This document shows, piece after piece, positions 23,966 through 36,934 of a stretch of DNA of 64,000 bases (position 1 is its first letter; each line of letters begins with the position of its first letter). The notes under the pieces are model-generated. The model was not told where the DNA came from and made no database searches. It worked only from the letters and a program-made list of their open reading frames with translations. Origin of the DNA: Fistularia commersonii. Its lineage: Eukaryota; Chordata; Actinopteri; Syngnathiformes; Fistulariidae. The stretch lies in the NCBI GenBank assembly GCA_037954325.1, contig JBBMNZ010000027.1:10074001-10138000 (forward strand). The letters are read 5' to 3'. The translations under genes and the position numbers were made by a program.

Positions 23966-24640
23966 CAGGTGTTCCCAATACGTCGATTGCGATCTATCGG
24001 TCGATCGCAAAGGTATTGTGGGTCCATCGCATGGCAATAAAACATAGACGTCGGCCTAAACCTCACTACGAAATGTGTCACTTGACTGACAGTTGGTCTG
24101 TCCAATCTGACCTTTTCTGACACAAGCTAGCGAGTTAGCCTCCAATTTATGTCTTCTAAACTTATGGGCTGGACCAAGTAAAAATACTAAAATTATGACT
24201 TTATTTTTTTTTTTACTATGTCATTTTCAAAGTGCGTTTGTCTCGTCTGCCGTTGCTATACCGAAAAAGGTAAATGCGGAGCGGCATTTTCAGACCGTTC
24301 ATAAAAACTACAGCACCGACTTCCCTCGGAAAAGAGAGCCGAGAAGGAGAAAGGTGAAGGAACTAAAATCCCAGCTGTCAGGACAGCAGTCATTTTTTTT
24401 CTCACAGCTAACTTCAACTATGCCGCCGACTCCATCCAAGTCATCAGAATAAGGTATTTATCAAAAAAGTACTCTGTTGTAGCGTGCCATAAGGGTTCAT
24501 GCGGTTATGCAAGATCCACAAAAATGTATTGTGTTAAGTATACTCAGTGGATATATAAACAAATTTTTGGTGGAGGTAGATCATTTTCACACGGTCATTT
24601 GAAAAGTAGCTAACAAGGCGAAAAAGTGTGGGCACCTCTG
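23966..24640 (+). mobile_element. Non-autonomous hAT element, copy 1, with 8-bp target duplication
   Basis: The 675-base element starts CAGGTGTTCCCAATA and ends gtgtgggcacctctg, imperfect terminal inverted repeats of hAT type. A perfect 8-bp duplication, ATATACGG, flanks it (23958-23965 and 24641-24648), the hallmark length for hAT transposition. Inside, a worn coding remnant spans about 24195-24452. Cysteine codons at 24239-24241 and 24248-24250 give C-x2-C in one frame. After a frameshift, AERHFQTVHKNY gives H-x4-H, followed by KVKELKSQLSGQQSFF. This is the N-terminal BED zinc finger typical of hAT transposases related to EPM2AIP1- or GTF2IRD2-like proteins. The catalytic domain is deleted, so it depended on a transposase in trans. 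Confidence 0.93.
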
Positions 24641-25448
24641 ATATACGGCCGTATTAAGACGCCCGTTATTTTGACAAGGCAAAAAATAGTAATGATACGA
24701 TACTCGGAATAAGCGCACGCATTAACATCTTGCGGAGAGGAACTTGGGGCAGCCTGAGAACATGCAGTGCTGATTTCCCTTAGTGGATTTTCTTCTCCCA
24801 ACTCCAATTGCTGTTTACTTCAGTTGAATCATCCTCTGCGGGCGCCTCCTCCAACCTCAACCAGAGGGACTATTTCACGGACAAAATCCCTCACACTAAC
24901 CGTCGGCGTGCAGAACCAACCCCGTCCTGTCACTACGCAAGAAAAGTGTGTTATCGCGGGGATAAGAGCAGCTGCTGAGCTTGTTTCATAAAAGAATGCC
25001 GGTGTTGATTTAAGCCATCTCCCACAATACGTCACGCTGGAATACCACACCGCCCATTTTCTACTATAATTACTCAAACACTCAAATGGACACTCTGCGC
25101 ACATACAAAGGGACGTGTATGCTAAAAACTCCACCGTGTCGAGCAAAACCATCCATTACCGAGGTCTAAAATACCACGTCATGGCCTCACGAGGCTGCGT
25201 ATCAGCTACTAGCCTGGTATTTAGCCTGTGAGACAACCGGCGGAAAGGAAGGACTCCGGATTCCTCTCCTCCTCCAGCTATGTGGGCAACTACAAAAATA
25301 CAAGTGCATGTTAAAGAAAGGTCAGCTTGAAAGGCACAAATATGAGGCGTGTACTACATTAACATACTTTTGTGCACAAACAACTGGCACACTTGCATGT
25401 AGAAGGCGCTTAACATGACACCCGCATCCGTGGATGTACGTTAATCCC

Positions 25449-25451
<3 letters not shown>

Positions 25452-25482
<31 letters not shown>
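25452..25482. repeat. (CA)n microsatellite
   Basis: About 15 pure CA units. It is the first of two CA arrays 120 bases apart. Confidence 0.97.
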
Positions 25483-25486
<4 letters not shown>

Positions 25487-25600
25487 GCTTTCTCATGTGC
25501 CAAAGGTGGGCTGCAGAGATTTCTGCAGCTCCGAGCAGCTAACGCATTCGTGCACCTGCTGCCTTCCTCCCCAACCCTTGTCGGCTCTCTTTCGGGAGCA

Positions 25601-25653
25601 CACACACAAACACACACACACACACACACACGAACACACACACACACACACAC
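25601..25653. repeat. Interrupted (CA)n microsatellite
   Basis: CA units are broken by an extra AA and by a CGAA interruption. It is the second array of the pair. Confidence 0.96.
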
Positions 25654-26650
25654 CGGATTCCACACGGGTGAGGTGGTTGAATGTTGAACAGTCATAATCT
25701 CTGTGCTATGCGCAGTTGCGCTCTTAACCTCTGCCAAGTGTAATTCTAACTCAGGTTCTTGGGTTTTCTTTAATAAAGGGCAAAAAAAAAGGAAGAAAAA
25801 AAACATTTCTGCCGAGGGGTCTCCAAGGAACTGACAGGAAATTAGGTAGATGAAGAAGTGTGAGCGGGGGGGGGGGGGGAGCAGCGAGCTGCGGCGTCAC
25901 TGTCATCTCTGATATGAAGAGACGTTTGATGTTGGGCTGAGTGGGAGGTTGAATCCTATGGAGGATATATATATATATATATATTTACGTCCGTGGAGGA
26001 AACGTGAGACACGTATAAGAAGGGATAAACTGACAAACCTGAAGGCAGAATGTTGCAGGACTGAGACGAATAAACACACGGCAGAGACAGCAGCTACTCT
26101 TGTGGGCGTGGAAACGCGGGAATGAAAAGTCTGACTTCTTACACTTCCTGCTTAGACATAGGAAGCTAGCAGGATCCTGTCAGGAAGAGGAGGGGCAATT
26201 TTCTTCTGGCTCAGACTCCCCAGAACTTGTAAGTCTTTCCTTCACACTCGGATAGTCCGCGCACAATAGGATCCTTCCAAAAAAAAAGCTAGCGGCGTGA
26301 TTCATCACTTGTGTTTCTGAGAGGCCGGTGTCGAGCGATTCCTCGGGAATAACAGCGAGGAAACATAGGAACGATGTCTTATCGCCGCGCCGTCTACGCG
26401 CTGACATTTTCCTGCCGCTGTTGTGTAAATTCTTTCGGACGCAAGGAGGAAGATGTGGCACCGGCAAACACATCCTCTGCTGGCTAACTGATGACTGACC
26501 TTTCTCCTGGCAGTCCACGAGCCGGGGGAGCCGGGGGGCCTTGATGGGACGCGAGACCGGAGTGGCAGATGGAGCCGAAATATACCGACGAATCCCCAGA
26601 ATCCATGAATAAAAACATGAATTGACGGGATGGATGATGCATTTGTGGAC

Positions 26651-26686
26651 AAAGGGGGGCGGGCGGGGGGGGGGGGGGGGGGGGGG
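26651..26686. repeat. G-rich tract with 22 consecutive G
   Basis: The sequence aaaggggggcgggc leads into an unbroken run of 22 G (26665-26686). It can readily form a G-quadruplex on the plus strand and is a difficult template for sequencing, so its exact length is uncertain. Confidence 0.95.
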
Positions 26687-29496
26687 TATTTTCCATCACA
26701 ACCGCTTCGCTCCCATGAAACGGCCATATTTGAATTGCTGTCTGTATGCATTATCCGGCATCATTAATAACATTCATTAGCCATTCAGGGCCAATTTGAA
26801 CAGTGCACAGAAAATCTTCAGACTCTCTTGGCTCCAGTCCTGACACACTTACATGAACCATGTAATGCTTGCAGGACAATTCAATTAGGAAAAAGCATTT
26901 GATCACTATTAAGACCCGCATACTAAAAGCATAATTTATCACTATCAAGGTCTAGCGTATGACACTGGAAGATTAGGTGTCCTGGTCATTTTCTGGAAAG
27001 GTGACTCATGGATTACTAAATCTGTTACGGCTTAACGAGATTAGCCTCGTATGTATCGCTTGTATAGCCGGAGCCCGGCAGAACTAATGGCACGAGCTAC
27101 TTTTTTTTTTTTATCGTTTTTTTTCCTACAATAGACTCCGATTGAACGTAAGCCATTTATTGGCCTACTCATCATTATCGTAACGTTTCCTGCAGGGAAG
27201 CAGAAGAAGATGAAATCAATCAAAAAGGGCCCATCTGCAGAGTGCTCCCCACCACGGGTTGCCAAGTGGAAGGGGAACGGATAAAGGTCACCGGTGGTAA
27301 AAACGGGGAAAGCGAGGAAACAATGATGCGGGAGGTGTCACAGGGCAGCGCGCTAGCAGCAGTTGACCGTCTGTTGGCAGGTCTGGTTCCCGGGACCCGC
27401 GACTCTCGACAGCGTCCAAGCACAGGGGGGAATCTAAGGTAATGTACTCGCTTGTTTTGATAATCCACCATCTGCCACGTTGCGAAAGGCCAACGTCCCG
27501 TCCACGGCATTCATGCTGGACATGGATACTACACATACGAGGGGAGGCAAAAATGAAGTCTGACTTCCCATGAGGAAATAAAAACTGCAAAACAAGGCAA
27601 GGGGGGAGCTTTATTTAGGTGATATCCATATCTAAAAATTCTCTTATCACACAAAAGGAGGATGTTTATGGGTGTGTGCGATTAGGTTTTTCATGAAACA
27701 TTTTGTGATAGAAAAACTGGCCGTGGATCAAAAACTGACAGACCTGGTGTTTGGATGAGTCCTGAAACCAGCAAAAACAACTGGAGAACGGGCATTTATA
27801 CCCAGTGTTGAAATACGTCTTCGCGGTAACCACAAGTGGCTGAATCTCGCCTCTCTGCTCTACATGCAAATTAACAACACGGCATTTATGTTTGTAAAGA
27901 CAAACATGTGGTTGGTTTTAAGGCGTACGTGCCCACACAGTTTGTATTCATTGCAGGAGACGTAAAGGACATGTTGTTCAGACGGTGCAAATGCTATACT
28001 TGGATTCCGCGTCATGATTTGCATTTGTTCACTTAAAAACACGGATATCCATTCTGCCCACTGAAATAACCATCTTTTAACCACCTTGCCTGTGTCGGAT
28101 GTTTTTAAGGAGCATTTTAAGACACCTGTATTTGTGTGAACATCGTCTTAAATTCAGAAGGTTAGAAAGCCGACGCGGAAAACAAAGTCGATGTCAAAAC
28201 TGAAGAAAACAATACGGTGGTTAACTGGATTCAGATAAAATTCAAAGAATATTGTCCTCCTCTTCATAAATAACGGTTTTCTTCATCATACAGCAGAGAC
28301 AACGCTGGGTTTTTTTTTCATACTCTCACATCCGTCTACTCGACACAGAGACAGATGGAGACAGCGGATTCAGGTGGGATTCATTTCAAGATACAAATGA
28401 GACCTCTAAAACAGATTTTTTTTTTTTTTTGTTTTGATTCTGCGCTTTTCATTCAGTTATCTTTTTTTTTTTACCTTGCTCACGTGTACGTCGTATATAC
28501 ATCCAAATCCGAGCTGCATACAGAGAAAAATGAATGCTGCCATGGCGGCTATGAGAAGTGGCGATCCATAAAACGCTTATAAGAGGAAAAACCGCAAGAC
28601 AGACACTCGATCGCTAGATTGACAGATGATCAATATATCAATAGCCTTCAACCAAATAGCAGAAGGGTAATCAGCTCTTTAGACCCTTCAGTGTGAGCAG
28701 ACCAAGCAACGTGTGTTCATACTCGTGTAAGAACGTCACTCACTTTTATCCGAGTGATCGGTCGATTATCCGGGGAGCATCCGGACCTTCGCTGAGAGTT
28801 TTCCAAATGTTACGGGATGACTCGGGATGTATTTTAATGACAAACTATCACGGGGCCAGGCTGACTCATGCCGAGATTAGGATTAGGGAAAAGGGCCGGT
28901 CATTTTTTCCGCATTAGGAGTGTTTTTTAGAAAGCCACCGGTTTCTGAATGTGTTTTCACATGTCAGCATGTTTTAAACGATGCTGCTTGAAGGCGGGGG
29001 CTTGGGATATTTCATCCCGGGATAAACGGTTCCCGCATTTATTTTAGAGTAATAAAGTTGCCAAGCACTTAAGTGCAGGAACCCAAACGCTTAGCGGTTT
29101 TTGATTAGATGCCTTTAAATGCGGCATCACTGTTGAAATGTGACAGGTTGTGTCCACCGGGGGGGGAAACACTTGAAAAACGTGAATACTACGCCGTCTG
29201 CTGAAAAATCAATACAGCAAATCACCGTTACCATTTTACCAGTTAAAGCTGATAAAAGTAAAGCTGAACAATACGATGGCCGGACTATAAATCCCTTCTT
29301 TACAAGCACCCCTCTGTTACATCTCAACCCTTTACATCGAGACATGCGTTAACGTGTTTTAATTTTGTAGGCTAAAACATGTGGGCCATTTCTCCTCCTA
29401 ACAAAGCCAAACAATAGAGAGGACAAATAATTATACTTCATGATAATGTCTGATATGTTCCTAGTAATTTTTCTTGGTATATTTTATACACATATT

Positions 29497-29579
29497 AAAA
29501 AAAAAAAATATATATATATATATTTTTTTTATATAAAAATATATAAAAAAAAAAATATATATATATATATTTTTTTTTT
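29497..29579. repeat. Duplicated A-run/(TA)n/T-run palindrome
   Basis: A12, then about six TA units, then T8 forms one self-complementary unit. After a short atataaaaatatat joint, A11 with (TA)n and T10 forms a second. Each unit can fold on itself and the two can cross-pair. Frames through it are only Lys/Tyr/Ile/Phe. Confidence 0.93.
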
Positions 29580-29935
29580 CTTTTTAATAGAAGATAATAC
29601 TAATACTAATCATAATGTTCTTTGAATTCCCAGGTAATCTCTCATTGATTTTAAATAAAGTTTTTGCTAGTTTTTGCTAGTTAAATATAACATTGCGCTC
29701 ATCTCAACTTTGAGCGAAAGCCGGGCACATTTCCATTTCCTTTAAGTTGATTGTTGACGATTTTAGGTCCTGTTCGCCGATTTTATTTTACGTATATTTT
29801 TTACAGGTGACCTATAACTGGTAAGACATGAAACGTATAATATTTACCATTAAGAACGAATTTTTATTTAAATCTATTATATATTTACAATGAACTGTAG
29901 AGCCATCGAGTGAATGTAACTCAGATTTCTAAATG

Positions 29936-29961
29936 AAAAAAAAAAAAAAAAAAAAAAAAAA
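29936..29961. repeat. A homopolymer, 26 bases
   Basis: This run of 26 A has no retroposon body recognised upstream. Confidence 0.97.
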
Positions 29962-31440
29962 GAAAAACAAGACCTGGAAAACAAAGAAAGCAACAGAGTA
30001 AGGGGTTAATCCAAGATATAAACCAGTGTTTGGAGACTTATAGGAATTGATACGACAAAAAAACACCAGTTACATGATATTTGATACGGACATACAACCC
30101 CAGCCATTTACCCCCCACCTTATTTTTATCAACACATTCATCAATTTCAGGCTCATGCTTCGTGACCTGGCTTATCTCTCCTGCTGACCCGTCACCTTTC
30201 TAGCAAACATACAATTCTGAGATGACATTGACACGACATTGGATCTCCCAGAGCCTCAGCAGCAGCCGCGGCGGCGGCAGCTTCCGATTCACACGGCGGG
30301 TGGCATTTCGTTAAATTTCTCATTTCTTGGCTTGAAATGCTAAATAGAAAAGCTGATCAGCTGGGCGATGTGTCGCAGCTGCCTGCTTATTTCATCTCAT
30401 TTTCCTCCAAAAATTACAGATTCTATCAGTTTACCCACCCGTTTCCCCAAATGTTGACAATTAATTGACAGACTGTCTCCTCACTGTATCGCTCGGATCA
30501 GAGGCCACGCCGATCGTCTGATGTCGGCGTTCCTTCTCCGGTGAGGGATGGAAGACGCTCAAATTAAATAGATTCAGACACGGCTTGTAAATCAAGCCTG
30601 CCGCCATCCGCACGGGTGCAGCGGGGATGATATTTGCAGAAGCGACAGAAGCGGAGGAGAATGGCAGGAGATACTCAAATGTCATGGAAAACCCATCTCA
30701 GACAGGTCTGCCATTATGTCAAGATTTTTTTTTTTATTTTTCAATTTCCTGGCTGATTACAAAGACAGGAAACAGAGAGACATGTTTAGAGGCTTATTTG
30801 TGTGTTCTTTTATTCATATATTTATCTGTTATTCAACCGGGCTCTAAAATTACCTCCGAGGTATAAAGATAAAAGGAAATTTACTTAAATTAGGCCAGAA
30901 ACAAAACAAGTCAAACAAAATTGTCTGAGAAAAGTATGCAAATCGCCTCATTGTACATGTGTTTATGTGTGGTATTACTTTCTGTGAGGGGTTTCCTTAG
31001 GCTGTCTTACAGCTGAGCAAACTGGTCCTTTGTCTACACTAAGCATGTTAGAAAACCTAAAAGAAAGTAAAATCTCCATCACCAGTAAACGAAACAGTGT
31101 TTTCCTTTTCCCTGCTCTGTCACCGAATATCAAAACAGCTGAGAAAAATGAACGGATGACTTGAGTGGAAGGAATGGCACAAATTCAGAGAATGACTCAC
31201 ATTGCTGAATACCTAAGAATGTACCTCAGCCTTCCTCTTCTGCGTTCGGTTCGACAACAGCATGTCATGGAACGGAGATGGGAACCAAAAACAACACTTG
31301 AGTAGGAAGAAGAACTGAGTCACTGTCCAGTGACCAGTCACTGGGGTGACTGAGGCCATGTGGAAGATCACTCAGCGCATTAATTCTCTGTTTTTAGCTT
31401 TTAAACTCCCTCAGCTATGAACTGGTATCAAAAGAATGTG

Positions 31441-31444
<4 letters not shown>

Positions 31445-31482
<38 letters not shown>

Positions 31483-31486
31483 TTTG
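31445..31486. repeat. (TA)n array with short T run
   Basis: About 17 pure TA units end in seven T. Confidence 0.97.
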
Positions 31487-33359
31487 GCCACCTCACTTTC
31501 TAAAATTTCTGCTGTGCATATTCCTGTTATGCATGATATCCACAGGATTTTTTTATATCAAAAAAAAAAAAAAATTAAAGATGGTTATAATGTCTCTGTT
31601 GTCAGCTTTTGTACCAGATATGATAAAATATAAGAAACTGAATTTGTATCTGAGAGTCATCTTATATTCCCATCTATATATTCCCAATGAGATGTTTCCT
31701 CTTCATCCCATAGATGTATATTGTCAGAGTGGTTTTAAATGTTTTGGGGAAAAAAAAAATCCACCTATTCCTTCACACATAATCCTCCCAAACAGTCAAA
31801 TAAGTCAACCGACCGAAATAAACTCCACCGAGGAAAATTATTTTTTGGAAAACAAGCCATCGGTTCAGTCATATACGAGAGACTGCATTCATCGAGGCCA
31901 TTAAGCCACAAGAGACTGTCCGACCATCGGGAGGAACCGGGCTCAGCGTTTTGCTTGAGGGCCGCTGTGCAGGAGAAGGAACGCCGCAGCCATTCCTGTT
32001 ACATTTAATTGGTCGCTGTCCCAGAACAGGCAGAGCGAATATACTGACGAAATGCTTGGCAAGTGGTTATCTAGAAGTCTTATCCTGGGCTTAATCCCAA
32101 TGATTTTCACAGTCGCAGACTTAGAGCTGAAAGTCTTACTGGAGTCTTACTGGGGTCTTACTGGGGTCACAGCGTGCTCCCATCATCTCGATCATTATTT
32201 AAAAGGGTCTTAGATCAGTCTTTTCCTTGTCTTGGTCTTACAACAATATCAAATATATATGATAATACAACCAACAACCAATAAAAACAGACAAACTGCT
32301 AGACAAACAAACGCCGATGCGGCAATGGCAGCAGAGATGGTATTTCTTTGCAGTATGGAAAAAGTCAAGTGCTGATCAAAATGGACGGTTCAGAAAAAGA
32401 AGCGAATGGCGGAGCTGTGCGTTGAACTGCTTGTTTAATGTCAAGTCATCAACGTTTTACAACAGAGAGGAGAGGGAAAACCGATTAAATTGCAGAGGTT
32501 TTACAAATACCCGGTGAAAACATTGCATGGTGGGAAATAAAAAAAAAAAAACATTGCTGAAAGTACCTAGTTGTAGTCTTGAAAATTGTGACTTGTAAGT
32601 CTCATCCCAGTCTGAGACTCGGGTGAATACTAGTATTTAGATGAGAGCAGGTGGGATATGTTAATTTTAACACAAGTCTTTTCCAAATCCTTTCAAAAGT
32701 ATGGGTAGTATTGCATGCTATTTTTGATTTTTTTTTTTTTTCCAAAGTCATGTCATCACACCCGGACCCGGGTCGTAGGGTGAAAGGCCAGGGAGACGAT
32801 GATGCGTTGGCTAGCACTGGGGCTTTTCCGAGCTGTTTGTTCCATGTAGTCATGGTTGGCAGCTTTTCCCGGCAATTAATCATCTTGTAGCAGACGCAAA
32901 GGTCATCTTGGAGAAAAAAAAAAAAAAAACAAAACAAAACAATCCGATTGTCTTGTCTGTTTCGGTAAATGCGACGGGACAGAGCGGAGAACATCGGCAA
33001 ACATCCGTCGCGTCCTCTTGTTCGATTACGTCCGTCTTGCTATCGGACATTCTGTGCATAAAGCAGCTGTATCGTTAGAAAATAGAAAAAATAAAAAACA
33101 GCATGAGCGACGTGACAGCAGACGGGATATGATTACTAGCAGAGAATTCTGCCGCCTTATGCTATGGAGCTATTTTGGCACGCTGAGACACAGGACAACA
33201 GGGCCGGGTGGGTGTGAGGTGAGGTCTGTTCAATGTGTTTATGTGAAAAATTCTCGCCATGTGGCGTTGTAGCCGACAGGCTTCAGCTGTGGTGATTGTT
33301 TGAAATCGGGCTCGGTCTGACTTTATAAGAATTGAAATAAATAACTAAGTAAATACAAC

Positions 33360-33545
33360 ATACCAGAGTGATGAGAATCAGCGCACATTTTTCCAGCAGC
33401 TATTACAGCATCCGCCTTCCATTACCTTCATTCAATGCTAAAGCCTGTATTCGTACATCAGCATTTTTGACGATCATAATCACACAGGGCAGGGTGGATA
33501 ATTAGCATTTTAATATTTAATTATGTCATTATAAAGGTTTCTGTG
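33360..33545. promoter_or_regulatory. Candidate conserved noncoding element (homeodomain-dense)
   Basis: The stretch lacks simple repeats and contains ggataattagcattttaat and tttaattatgtcattataaa, several closely spaced TAATTA-type cores, near cagcagctattacagcatcc. It is sandwiched between low-complexity sequences. Conservation is untested, so this is only a candidate. Confidence 0.22.
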
Positions 33546-36500
33546 TCGTCAAAATAACTTTTTTTTTTTTTTTTGGGAGGGGGGGTTATTTTGGTTTTGA
33601 ACAAGAAGATGCGGGCTAGTTTATTTCCCAAACACTTACCGGTGCAACTTCAATGTCTGCGCACTCTGCCAGAATGCTGAATGAGTGCAAATTGCTGTAA
33701 TGAAGCCATTTCATTACGGGGATGAGCAGTGCTGAATAAACAGGAACAACAAGGCAGAGTGCTTCATTGAGCCATCTGTGGAAGTGCTTCAGCAAGGAGC
33801 ACTTCTGGGTGGCTGGCAGGAAGACAGAAATGACTTCTATCTGAGAGAAACAGCATTCATCTACAACCTCGAAAAGTCTACATAGTGAACTTATGCACAG
33901 CAGGAGAGCGTCGGAGATGTTCATAGAGATAAAACTCAACTGAGCCTTTACCGGACCCTTTTACATTGGATTCGGAAAGAACTGCCGGGCGATATCATAC
34001 AAGTGAGAATTGTCCAGTTATGTTTTATGCAGAGCTATTTTTAATCCCAAATGCATTAAATAATTTTACTGTCTACATCCATACATTTTAGACTCTGATC
34101 ATTTGCTGGAAAATGTATGAATGAATTAAAATAAAACACTAATAATAAAAATAGTCATCATCGACATAAAGAAGAAATACATTCAACAATATATTCAGGT
34201 ACAATATGGGCCAAAAATGACCTTGATTAAAAAAGTAGTATTAGAAAAATTAGCAAAAAATTGAAAGACTTTTTCCTGAATATAGTAATAAAATTTCCAA
34301 TAAAATGAAGAACACAAGGTGCCTGAAAAAAAAATGATCTGAAAATTTGCAGGCCTGTGAATTGCAAGTATGCAAAAATTAAAACCAAGCAACTTTCCAA
34401 CCTCAAAATATCACATTATATCCAAGGTGTACAAGTGAGTCTCCAACAGGATCTCTGAATTTGGACCAGAATTTTTTTTGGCAGTCAAGTTATTGAATAC
34501 ACTGAATCCCAAAGTTGAGAATAAAAAAAAAATATTAAAAAAAATATCTGGACAGATATTTTGTCCAAATATTCTAATATTATATCTGTAAATAAGCATT
34601 GTTAGCAACTTTTTTTGTTGAACACTATGCAATGACAAGATAGAAAAGGTTGCTTTCAAGCATGTAGTTAAAACATACATATATATATACATAAATACAC
34701 CGTGTTTTACAGACATCCAGGAATAATGGATTAAACAACAGACTGTTAGAGGGCAAGAGCGAGTGACAATGACTTCTAATCCACCCATAAACGCAGCTAA
34801 CTCCATTGCGATCGCGCTCATAGAACACCCAAAGAAAAACGCTTTCAAATTAATAAAATGGGGATTTTTGGAGTGAAACACAGTAAAATACAAAGACTTT
34901 AAGAATTTAAACATCCTGTCTGTGCTTAAGATTCAAGAGACGGAAAGTAAAATCAAACACTTGCAAACATTATAATTAATTTGTCATTTCCTTTGTATAT
35001 CTTTGAAAGGAAACTACAACTATTAAAAGTAACCATTTCTGGTATTGTACCCCGCTACAGCAGCAATTCGAATATTTTGTGTGTTGGACAAGGATGTTAT
35101 TTCACACATTGTTGTCGGACGTTTAATAGACTAGCAACCCAGAAAATATTCATCATATAGTGAAAGTAATTGAAATTCGCAGCCCCAAGCTGAGTGAAAA
35201 ATCCAGCTATTTACATCAGAACAAAATGGACTTAGCGCCTACGAAAGGAAATATATAAATGTGTTAGTTCAGCTGTCAAGACCGAGCCTGCAGGGTCAAA
35301 TCTGTGCTTAAAGGTGGTCTCTCTAATCACCATCCATCGTCCATGTAACAAAGACTAATCAGCTAATTTTCATTCGCGAGTTATGCTCCGCAGATGGCCA
35401 CACACTAAAGACAAATATATCCCCATCAAATAAATTGCTGCTTCCGCGAACGCTTCGGTCTGGATCAGCTCATTTTCATGCCGGCGTCATTTTCGACAGA
35501 CACGTCCTAATTACTCGTCTCCTGACGTTCATGAAGTAACGCGCTGATTTTTCTCCTTCAATCAAAATTGGAATTCATTGACCGCCAAACCAATTCTTCA
35601 ATAAGAACAATTGTGTTTGTGTGTACGTCGTGGAGAGTGTGTGCATGTGTGTGTGTGTGTGTGGGTAAGGGGTTCTCTTGCACATCTCCAACACTGTTGT
35701 TGATTGCAGTAATGGACTTAGGCAGCTGGTCTCAGTTATGCTGTCACCCTTTTCGCTATGATAGAATCATGACAGTTAGCCGAAGTACGATGTGTTGCTT
35801 CTAAATGAGGCAAATAAGCTGAAAGTCATGGAGCTGGCTGTCTAATATAAATATATATATATGTATGTGTGTGTGTGTGTGAGGCCTCTGGTAGAGAACC
35901 CGAGCTTCTGAAGGAGACAAAATACCGCCCAGATGGGGCGGGAAGGGGATTGTATGCCTAATGAGATTTTACATCAGCTGGATGTTTAATTTCATATCCC
36001 TTGACATGAGAGCAACTCTGAAGAGCACTTCCTCATCTCAATTATTTTCAGGGGAAGAACGGGTGAAGGAAAAGGAATCCTGAGGAAATACAACACTCTC
36101 CACCTGCACTTGTAACTTGGTTGTCATATGAACTGAACAGCCTCGCGAATGAAAAATAAACAAATGCTATTGTTTGACACCAAACTCCGCTCAGGTAGGA
36201 ACAGTGCCGAGATCTCTCGTTTCCCCGCTGCTTAAACAAAGCTCGTCGTTACAAAACTCTCCGTGTCTCTTTTACAGCTGCTCTCACTCAGATGATGTTA
36301 ATTTCACAAATTCTTTGCGATGCCAACGGATGTCACATGCAATCGCCATATTACGCATAAAAATTCCAGTTCAAGAGAGCGGGACAATTTCATTTCGACA
36401 TAATCCATTTGCTTAATGTTAGGCTGCCCGCGATACCGCCGGGCTGAAGTGTCTTTGCAGGGGTTGAGAAAATCGAGACATATTTAATAGAATACATTTT

Positions 36501-36934
36501 TACCGAGAGGGTGATATTTCAGCGACACATAGCCTGCCGGGTTATATTGTGATAGCGTATATAATGTACCTACAGTGAACAATGAAGGCGGAGGCAGTGT
36601 CTGTTCATTGAACGGTGGGCGGATGACAACAACAGGATGTTCCTGCAATGAGTCGGTAGGTTAAAGAGCCACTAAACCTCGAGCTGCGTGAGTACCGCGC
36701 TATAGGAGGGTCGGCTCCCAGTCTGCCGACGTGCAGTGCAAATTGTGTTTTTCAAGCAAGGAGACATACGGACTCCTTATGATATGAAATGTCCCAAATG
36801 CAGGTAATCAGATTTGGCTTATCTCTTAAGATCAGGTGTTTATGTTCATGTTATTTTAAACCGAAAGCTTCACCGGATCGGACATAAAGACACAAACAAA
36901 AAAAAAAAAATGTAGCTCACTCTCAAGGACGTGC

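Larger units (their letters stand above)
24649..29496. other. Noncoding stretch, no gene recognised
   Basis: It holds two CA arrays, a 14-base G run at 25866-25879, a short (AT)n at about 25967-25984 and the large G run at 26665-26686. Open frames over 26180-26751 and 27242-27590 are GC-driven and overlap on both strands without a family match. No transposon is recognised. Confidence 0.6.
29580..36934. other. Noncoding stretch, no gene recognised
   Basis: Contents are homopolymers, a (TA)n array, a three-unit 12-bp repeat around agtcttactggg at 32131-32168, and motif-dense stretches at about 33360-33545 and 35330-35560. The 107-codon (33616-33939, minus) and 167-codon (34411-34914, minus) frames are A/T-driven, with no recognisable domains or splice context. 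Confidence 0.6.

Noticed and set aside
33616..33939. 107-codon minus-strand frame with Leu/Ser-rich sequence
   Set aside because: No domain or splice partner is recognised. The length is compatible with chance.
34411..34914. 167-codon minus-strand frame
   Set aside because: It is A/T-driven, rich in Phe, Leu, Ile and Lys, with no recognisable motif, and a second overlapping frame has equal claim. A Tc1 transposase relic was considered, but no DDE motif or terminal repeat was seen.
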